Shown here one piece after another: positions 56,270 through 64,000 of a stretch of DNA of 64,000 bases. Location: positions 15,512,501 to 15,576,500 of the forward strand of contig NC_051094.1 in the NCBI RefSeq assembly GCF_901709675.1, given 5' to 3'. The translations under genes were made by a program, and so were the position numbers. Source of the DNA: Syngnathus acus (Eukaryota > Chordata > Actinopteri > Syngnathiformes > Syngnathidae). The notes beneath the pieces were generated by a model. That model did not search any database, was not told the DNA's origin, and saw nothing but the letters and a program-made list of their open reading frames with translations. How positions within the stretch are numbered: the first letter of the stretch is position 1; every line of letters starts with the position of its first letter.

Positions 56270-59200
56270 CTTTTTGCAGATGCTACTCAGGTTTTCTGAG
56301 TGAAGATTCCTTTGTCCCTTTTGTAGCATTGCCAAAACTCATCATAATGAATGGGAAAGAGTGGGAACCACTTGATTGAATGTGATGTGTGTAAAAATGC
56401 ATCTAATTCATTTTCCTCCTTGTTGTATGCAGCATGCCAACAGGGAAGCTATTTCATATCAAAAGCTAAAAGGAAAATAAAGTTCCAGGCTTTGGACAGA
56501 TATTAGTAATAGTAGCATTAGCCAATAGCATTATCAGCATCATCATATAGCTTTGCGTAACCCACACGTTCATTCAGAGAAGTTATCACGGGGTCAGGTG
56601 TTTGCTACTGTGTTTGGTGTGAATAGATCCACTTCACTAATCGAGAAGTGTAATTTTGTGGCTGCCTCCTTGAGTAATGATGCAGATAATGCTTTTGATT
56701 CATTTTTATGGTGGCTGGCTTTTTCTCTTCAAACTTTGGGCTCCTTGGGAAAAAGTAACTTAGGCTCAGCCCTCTATTTCTAGTCCTTTTTTTGTGAAGA
56801 AAAAAAAAAGCACAATAGCGTCAATCGTCAATGACGTAGTCATTTTGTGCAACAGCCCAGAGACATAAACAGTTAACACATTTGAGGCATAAACAGTCAA
56901 AACAGGTAGGATTACAGTACAGTGCATCAAACGGTTGCAGAGAGTCATCCTTTAAAAAATAGTTTCAGGTACCAAACTATTGCCTGACGTTTTGGGACTG
57001 CTTGAAGCTGTTTCCATGAAGTAGGAACAAGAAATAGTCGGATGTAAGGGAGTGGTATGAATTAACGTGTTGGTCTTTAGTGGAAATTTATGACTGACTG
57101 TGAAATGCAAGCCACGGCTGCGGTTGGAAACCTACTGTGTGACTCGGATGGTGCAGACATCATACATGGATGTCACCAAGATAAATTACAGAAGACAATG
57201 TATCAGGAAGTAAAGATGGAAATCCATCAAGCATCATTTTCCTGGTTGAAAGCCTAAATGGAGGAAAGTAATCCCTCTCAGATTTCCAGTTTCCAATTTA
57301 TTTTGCTTATAGTGGCACTCAATATTGTACTTTGCTTTGGCCGTCCCTCCATCGACACTGAAATGTATTCTGCACACCTACCTAACAATTTACTTTCAAA
57401 TCTTTTTATAGTTCTTGTCATATTTGTGCACACAAATATCTATTTTGGAAAGACAGGAGTCCCTTAAAAAGGGGTAAAATAAATTATGCTCTTTGCTAAA
57501 GCCCCAGATTCCATCACTTTCATGTTAAACAGACAAACGCCAAGAGACTTCACTAAAAGACAAGACAGTTTCCCGTGTCCCAGTAACCTAAATCTGCTTT
57601 TAAAGGAATTGGACTATAATTAGACTGTATTCATATCCGTTTGCAATGTTAATGAATGGATCAACCCCCACACACTACAAATGTCCCTTTTCTATTTTGA
57701 GTGGTATGTGTGTTGGCACACAGACGATGACAATTCTATCCAAAGTATACTTTATTGCATGTATTAATGCGTAAATTAGGACGTTTGATCTAAACGGCTA
57801 CGAAATGCAGCATGATTGGGGACCAATGCCTATTCTATTCTATTCTATTCGATTGATAATCAAATTAATTGTTGGTTATTAGCAATCAGTTGTGTTTTAA
57901 AAGCACTAATAGACAAACTCTTTAAAGTTAGGGTTCCTTTTTTCTCGTTTTTTATCTAATATTTTTGATAATGGACTTAATGCTGCCAGACTTTCTAGCA
58001 TAATTTTCACACAAATAAAACAATAACTCTAAATGCAAGTGAAGTGCATCATAGTAATGTCAGTTTAACAGTCACATGTGTCAATCAAGGGTAAAAACAA
58101 TCATAATTGAAATTTGAGCAGCTCCTCCATCCATTACTTTAAACCCCCCCATAGGGCAACTGGGGAAATATCTCACCTAATCTTTTGTTCCTCATATATT
58201 TTAATAGGCTTTTGAAATGACACTCCACTGTGCATCTGTCACACATCATTTGTTGTTATTTGTTTATGTCAATGAAACAGAAAATTCCATTGCTTTCTTC
58301 CCAGTATTAAGCCTTCTCATGGAAGGCAATCTAAAAACCATTAAATTTATTAACTTGTGCTCTGCTATCAGATCTGGCAAGCTATATTACAAGAACAAAT
58401 GTAATTTTAATTGGGTTTCTAATAGAAATAATAGAAACTTTCTATTATATCCCACAATATCAATCTCATATTTGTAGAAAAATGTGACATTCTTTAGTCA
58501 GCATTGCAAGGTTCCTTCTTATGATGCTTAAAAGACAACAGCCTTTCTTTTTCCTACCAAAAAAATATCTATTCAAATACATAGTCATTTTGTACTCACC
58601 CCAAAGCGAGGAAAGTAAGGCGTTTATCACGGTTGATTGTTCAGCTCCAAAACAAACAACCCTTATGCTGCACATTAAGGTTTTAAAAACAGGTTTCATT
58701 AGTACAATTCTCAGGAGAAAAACATATTCATAGAATGCATTCTGTAGGACTACTGGACCAGAAATATAACTTCTCCATTCGCATTTGTTTGGCCAGCGGG
58801 ACTATACTGTTTTAGATTTTACTTTCAATTCATCAAAACGTTCCCTTGCAAATCTGAGTGAACAAGGTCTCAAAATGTTAGACTCAATGCAAACATCAGA
58901 ATGCACAAAAAGCTGAAATTCGCCAGAAATAACACTGACCTTTCATGGTTTTTCAAAATGACATATTTGACCAATATTTTCCTGTCTGCAGCAAATATCC
59001 TGCATGGATACTCAAGAGGCTCATAAACCCATCAACAAAGCCATTGCGTAATAGTTTTGCCGTCTCATACCTACACAGCCTAGAAAATGCATTGCACAGT
59101 ATGTCATATATACATATAACAGATGTTTTGGGGACGAATTATTTGCAGTGTTAACATTCAATTATGCCATGACTGTGCCATGTGATCAAATTTTCCGTTT

Positions 59201-59735
59201 TTGCATGTACTGTTTTAAGTCCCCAAGCTAACAAAATGTAGATGAATGACTTATTGAAGTTTGCAGTAGGTGGAGCTTGTTGATAAGACGAATACAGTTT
59301 TTGTTGCAGTCTCACAGCGGCTGCAGTATGAAATTGTAAAAGTGATTCACTAATTTGCAATACATATATTACTACTCCAGTCATTAAGAATTGAAGTTAA
59401 TGAACATGAACACACCGCTATGACTCAAGTCCCAAAATTTAACTCTAAAGTCAATTGATTTTTCATGAACAGCCATACATCAGTGAATCAGTGAAAATTA
59501 GGGACAGTGATTTTGCTATATTAACTGGAAAGTGTTAATAGAGCTGTTCTTTAGATAGCTGACCTCATGCAACTTTTCTTTTTTTAAACTCGTAGTTGCT
59601 TTGTAATGTTGTTGCTTTTTTACAGCAATTAAAAGACAGCAAATGAAATACTGTTGCTGGTGTAATTAAATCTCATTCATCCTTGGAGACAAATTGTATG
59701 ATGTGTATTATAACATCAGGGCCATTATAGCGACA
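56270..59735. other. intergenic, nothing assignable
   Basis: Contains a short (TATTC)n array at 57831-57850. No supported exon or transposon ends. Confidence 0.4.
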
Positions 59736-59739
59736 TCAA

Positions 59740-59964
59740 TCAGGACATCGGGAAAGCAAGTCCTTCATTGTCCATCTCGGCTGTCCCTTTTATTATGTGT
59801 TCAGAATGCGGTTTAGTATTATTTTGCTGAGATATGCATGAAGGCAGCATATGCTGCTCCAAAAGTTGTGTGTCCCTTCTAGCATTAGTTGTGCCACCAA
59901 ACGAGGGCAGGTTACTGTTGCCAATGGCATTGGCATGGTCCCTTAACATAGAAGACCCCAGCAT
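59740..59964 (-). other. coding-like open stretch with an in-frame stop, unassigned
   Basis: The minus strand reads about 70 residues of normal-looking composition (GSSMLRDHANAIGNSNLPSF ... EMDNEGLAFPMS). The same frame continues upstream, across one TAG, as EPNIIGSTQAVQQQ. It could be a pseudogene remnant or a fragment of a mobile-element frame. No family recognised. Confidence 0.2.
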
Positions 59965-59999
59965 CTGGACCTATTGCTGTTGAACAGCTTGGGTGCTCC

Positions 60000-61100
60000 C
60001 GATTATGTTTGGTTCAGAGTGTGGTTCACATTAGATTCTTCCCAAAAATTTGACCATCAATGACTTGAGACAACTTTAAACGTTAAATACATTTGTTTAA
60101 CTGAACAGACAGGTGCTTTAGCCATTGTATATACAGTAAGAAATACTGTAGCTGTAAATAATATGAACAGATGTATAAATGTTTTGAAATCTGTATCATC
60201 AAACATATTAGCATTAAAAAGTACAATAGATTGAAAATAAGAATTACAAATGTTAAAAACTTGTGGCCAGAACATTGATTGTGCTACAAAAGCATGTTAC
60301 ATTGATGATCGTTTTAATTACACCAATAATGCTACCAAAAAATAAAGAAATGTTTTAATGCGAGATAGTGTCAGAATTTAAACTGTAAGTACGCCTGGAG
60401 ATTGTGATGAGAAGATTTCTTGGGTTTATTAATCTTGAAGTCCAAACGAAATAAAATTAACTCTTATAATCCCGATGAGTATGAATTTGTGGTGAGTATG
60501 AGTTGAAATTAAATTGCAAATACAAAAGGCAATTGGACACCCACAATAAAAACAACATTGAACAAGTCTTAAATGACAGATGACTTTTCATTAACTGATT
60601 TGGCTTGTGTGCTGCACACTGAAATCCGACCTAGCCATTATGGAGAAGAACAGCCACACGGGTGTGTAACATGATCAATGGTATCCCCTTCCCTCGGACA
60701 CCTACATATTAGACAGGCCTTTGGACAGACAGATCCCTGTTGCATTGTTAAGATGAATGACACACTTTCAACCATTTGTCATGTCGAAATAAAAGGACTA
60801 CAAGGTTAACCATGATCCACTGACTGAGTCACAAAGGTTAGTGAAAGACAACAAAAGCACACCCACCCCAAAGCAGCAGACGTTTCGACTTACAACAGTG
60901 TAATAGATACATTTTTGCCACTTGTTTTAATTCCATTTTAAAAGCAACTTTTTAAACTTGATATTACCATTCCCTTTTCATGTGAAAGTGAAATTACAAT
61001 GATGGAAGATGATGCGTCTTAGAATTAAAACTACCTTGAATCAAATACTTCTGGAATCAGAAAGTTAGCATAGGACATTGTATGAGATTGAATAAGTGCA
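60000..61100. other. intergenic, nothing assignable
   Basis: AT-rich DNA without supported features. Confidence 0.4.
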
Positions 61101-61103
61101 AAC

Positions 61104-61400
61104 TTAAGACACGTTTTTCAAATTTTGTTTGAACAGATAATATTTCTTGTATTCCTTAATAGCAGACCAATTAAATATCATATTTTGGCTGAGGTGCAGG
61201 ACCTCTCTGAGGTCTGTGCTTGTCACCCCCTCCAACGTTCTGCTGATTTGATCACAAGTACTGTTGTACAAACGGTGTAAGGCAACGTCTGCACTATACT
61301 TGCGGCTAGGTAACACATAGTAGGTATTGCCGTCTTCAGCAAGTGGAGAAACCAAGTTTTCGCCACTGTATATGATTCCTCCATAGTAAGCTGTTTTCTA
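61104..61400 (-). other. coding-like open stretch, unassigned
   Basis: About 97 codons open on the minus strand from just after a TAG near 61400 (KTAYYGGIIYSGENLVSPL ... YSADVALHRLYNS ... KEYKKYYLF), ending TAA. Regular amino-acid composition with Tyr/Ser/Leu and no low complexity. I recognise no family. It could be a terminal exon or a transposon-protein remnant. Confidence 0.25.
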
Positions 61401-61589
61401 GCGGGAGTTTGTTGATTGTTGCATTGCAGTCTTATTCTCCTAGGAAAGCATGGCTGGATGCCTAAGTTTTAGAAACTGTATTAAATTCATTGTGCTCCTG
61501 CCTTTCGTTGCAATGTGCTTTAAACAAACTTGGCTGCATGCAGCGCCGCAAATCCAAACCAATTCCAAACTACTGACAACACTTTTGTT

Positions 61590-61730
61590 GGAAACAAACG
61601 TTTTGCTGTCTTTAGCCGTAGTCATGGTGGGCTAACTTATGAAGTGTGTAAATCTGTGACCGAAACAATAAGGAGGGCTCAAGCTACCGAAGCCCGCAGG
61701 GATAAAAGGCGCGCCAAACAAAAGGAGTAA
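61590..61730 (+). other. short Arg/Lys-rich open stretch, unassigned
   Basis: The plus strand reads NKRFAVFSRSHGGLTYEVC ... TEARRDKRRAKQKE then TAA. The basic helical C-terminus resembles the end of a nucleic-acid-binding or transposon protein. Its neighbour at 61104-61400 is in the opposite orientation. No ends or family recognised. Confidence 0.2.
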
Positions 61731-61782
61731 AAAAAAATTCATTATTATTTAGATTGCCCACAACAACAAAATCGAATGAATG

Positions 61783-61808
61783 CAAAATATATATATATAT
61801 ATATTATA
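61783..61808. repeat. (AT)n microsatellite
   Basis: Short AT run. Confidence 0.85.
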
Positions 61809-62379
61809 TTGCCCATTGTCTGATAGCCTCATATTTCTTATCAAAGTCTTGCTTTGCCATGAAAAAAGCACATCTGCTCTATAATCTGATGGGTTGAGAG
61901 CTGACATGGAATCTGAAGTTTACTGATACCTCAAGTCACACACAGTATGTTTCAAAACAAAATTGATTCTTGTTCGTACATTGGTCAATACTGGAATGGT
62001 AAGAGGACACCCATGTCAAAAAGTGTGGCCCAGTTGTTTCCGTGCAAGATATCGTTTTTGAGCTTAATAAAGCACATCAGCACATATTTAGTTTCCTGCT
62101 GTGGAAGCTGTGAATACTTGAGCCGCATGGCGTGCCGCAGTAATCATTAAAGACTCAGTACATACTACTACTCTGCAGCAAAGACACCGGGGGACATCTG
62201 TCGTTCTGATGAAGACGAATGTAGGTCAGCGTTCCTCATGCCTTAGCTGAGCAGGGCCTGATTAAAGGAGGAACCTGCATAAGACCACAAGCAAGTTAAA
62301 CAACATTTGGCATTATTTGCTCTTGTTAAGGCTTCCTGATTCGTCGCTGATGATCCTTGCTCTGTGTCTCCTCCAACAG

Positions 62380-62512
62380 CAGAGATTGGATTGCCCAACT
62401 GTCAATCAATCATATAGGCGTTGATTTGAGCCCACTGTTAACATCCCAAACAGATGGTCAACTACCACCACCACATGCGTACACCCCCTTCCAGCCTGGG
62501 TGTAGTCCCTTG
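62380..62512 (+). other. candidate internal exon, unassigned
   Basis: A pyrimidine-rich acceptor CTGTGTCTCCTCCAACAG is followed by 133 bases open in one frame (IAQLSINHIGVDLSPLLTS ... QLPPPHAYTPFQPGCSPL), then CCCTTG|GTAAGAG, a strong donor. The other two frames contain stops. The Pro/Ser-rich sequence resembles a transcription-factor linker, but I cannot name a gene. No neighbouring exon was found within the window. Confidence 0.35.
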
Positions 62513-62732
62513 GTAAGAGACTGTAAGCTTCTTAGATTTTTTTTTCCTGCTTATCACTAATTCAATTTCTTTTATAAAAGCTATCATAGTAATTTACAAT
62601 TTGTTTTAAACACAAATGCTTAAGGAACATCTTTGCACAAAAGTCAACAGCTTTAATTCCCATTGTCATGTACTGATTTGATCATGCAACCGCTGAGAAA
62701 TATTTGGAAAAGTATTAATGAGAGCATAAATC

Positions 62733-62988
62733 CGCTGCGGTGCTTAAGACAAAAGCATGTGAGGGGGCTGAGGGATGGGTATAATTTGGGGCAGGGCAGC
62801 GACCCCCGACACCCGGGCCATTGAAGGAGGCTGAGCCAGAGCAGGTGTCTGTGCTGACATCTGCTTCGGTTCTCTGGGGAAACACAAGAACCCTGCAGCT
62901 ACAGCACTGACTATGGCACTGGAGTGCCCTGACTCCCAATAAACAAGGTAGACATCTTCTTGCTTCACCTTCGGGATCCAGAGGGGTC
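62733..62988 (-). other. candidate terminal exon, unassigned
   Basis: The minus strand has a moderately GC-rich open stretch ending VAALPQIIPIPQPPHMLLS and TAA. Within it, TTCTTGTGTTTCCCCAG near 62878 is a good acceptor. A second frame is open too, which weakens the case. No family recognised. Confidence 0.2.
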
Positions 62989-62989
62989 A

Positions 62990-64000
62990 ATCATTTGTAG
63001 TGTTTTATTAAGAACTGCTCATTTGTGACATATAAATCTGAAATTGTTTCGTTTTATAATTTGATAATACAATTTGATAATACAGTTGATAATACTATTT
63101 GATAGAGGGTGGTTATTTCTACCAGAAATACACAATACGTTTGCTTTGCTTTGCTTTCCTAGAATAATTTGTCTCATTTGTGCTTGACACTTTAAATGTT
63201 TCCTTTTAATGTAGCATAATCCGTGAAAATAAGAGTTTTTCATGCATGCGGAGTATTAAGAGGATTCGACCCAGATCTCTCACAGACATTAAAGAAAGAA
63301 ATTGTTGGCTGCTCAATCTCATGTAATATTGATGCTGTCATGTTTACTCATCAACCCACTTTCCTCTGAATCTCATCAAGTTGACAAACCCTCAAGGCTG
63401 TTGATTCAGGCGCACCATCGATCCAAGTTTGCCTTGTATTGACCCAAGTGCATTTATAAAAGACTTTGTAGTGTAATCAAAGCCTCCCTGCCCCCCCCCC
63501 CTTATTTCTGGCTGACTTGCGCTGAGCAGCTGTAACAGATACAGACTATTTTTGTAGCTCTAACCGGCATTCTATCAGAATGTCTTGCTTTGTGAGTTTG
63601 CAGAACAGACATTGATCCTCCTTAGTATAGATCTGTCTTGATTGTAATAGGACAATGAATGATGTACAATAATGTGAGGGTGGCAGGAGGATGATGTGCT
63701 GAGGGAATTGGGCTGATATTGAACTAGGGGCAAAAGTGGGGGGCGGGCCCCTTTGAAGAGTACCTGATAGAGATTCTGAGCATGCACAGGAGTGGCGGTG
63801 AATCCCACGCAATGTGTGAAAAACCACTTTGGATTTGACCTATTTCGAAACTCAGTGGAAAAAACAATAGATATTAAAGTGTTCCATGTCAAGTTTATTC
63901 AACTGAAAAGTAGAAAGAGCAAATGTGCAACCTTTACGATTTAGATTTCAAGTGCTTGGAAATATCGGCGAATGATCGAAATAGCAATAGGAAAAACACA
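62990..64000. other. intergenic to window end, nothing assignable
   Basis: Contains a C run at 63491-63500 and AT-rich DNA. No supported exon. Confidence 0.4.

Overview
The window is vertebrate nuclear DNA, almost certainly from a ray-finned (percomorph-type) teleost. The reasons are small-exon genes with GT-AG introns, fish-typical transposon families (a Rex3/RTE-like LINE, Tc1-like elements, tRNA-derived SINEs, hAT-like MITEs) and dense microsatellites. I see no bacterial genes, CRISPR arrays, rRNA or stand-alone tRNA genes.

Layout. (1) 1-8.7 kb, plus strand: the 3' fourteen coding exons of the mRNA-export factor GLE1; its first exon(s) lie left of the window. (2) 10.7-18.3 kb, minus strand, convergent with GLE1: an eight-exon, about 315-residue TESK/LIMK-like protein kinase whose introns are packed with LINE relics and MITEs. 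(3) 18.3-33.8 kb: intergenic, with a tRNA-derived SINE, a Tc1-like element with about 210-bp terminal inverted repeats and a broken transposase, a second Tc1 relic, LINE reverse-transcriptase relics, and long (GA)n and (ATCC)n arrays. (4) 33.8-34.8 kb, minus strand: an intact intronless beta-1,3-galactosyltransferase-like (GT31) gene behind a TATA-less promoter with ETS and CRE-like motifs, possibly bidirectional. (5) 35.5-38.6 kb: a full-length Rex3/RTE-like LINE with an uninterrupted endonuclease-reverse transcriptase frame, flanked by a perfect 13-bp target-site duplication. (6) 39.7-64 kb: gene-poor, with SINE copies, a 5'-truncated Rex3 copy nested in an L1/Tx1-like relic, more microsatellites, and a few exon-like open stretches that I cannot assign.

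The host genes (RNA export, cytoskeletal-type kinase, Golgi glycosylation) do not form a functional unit; vertebrate gene order does not imply co-operation. The clearest internal logic is mobile: the young Rex3-like LINE, its truncated and old copies, and a SINE family share nearly the same 3' end (CCCGCGACCC ... GGACAAGC ... ATGGATGG). This suggests the SINE uses the LINE's machinery and that the scattered GGAT/ATCC arrays grew from its tails. I found no convincing undescribed multi-gene system. The most unusual item is a perfect 28-bp hairpin in the 5' region of the intact LINE.
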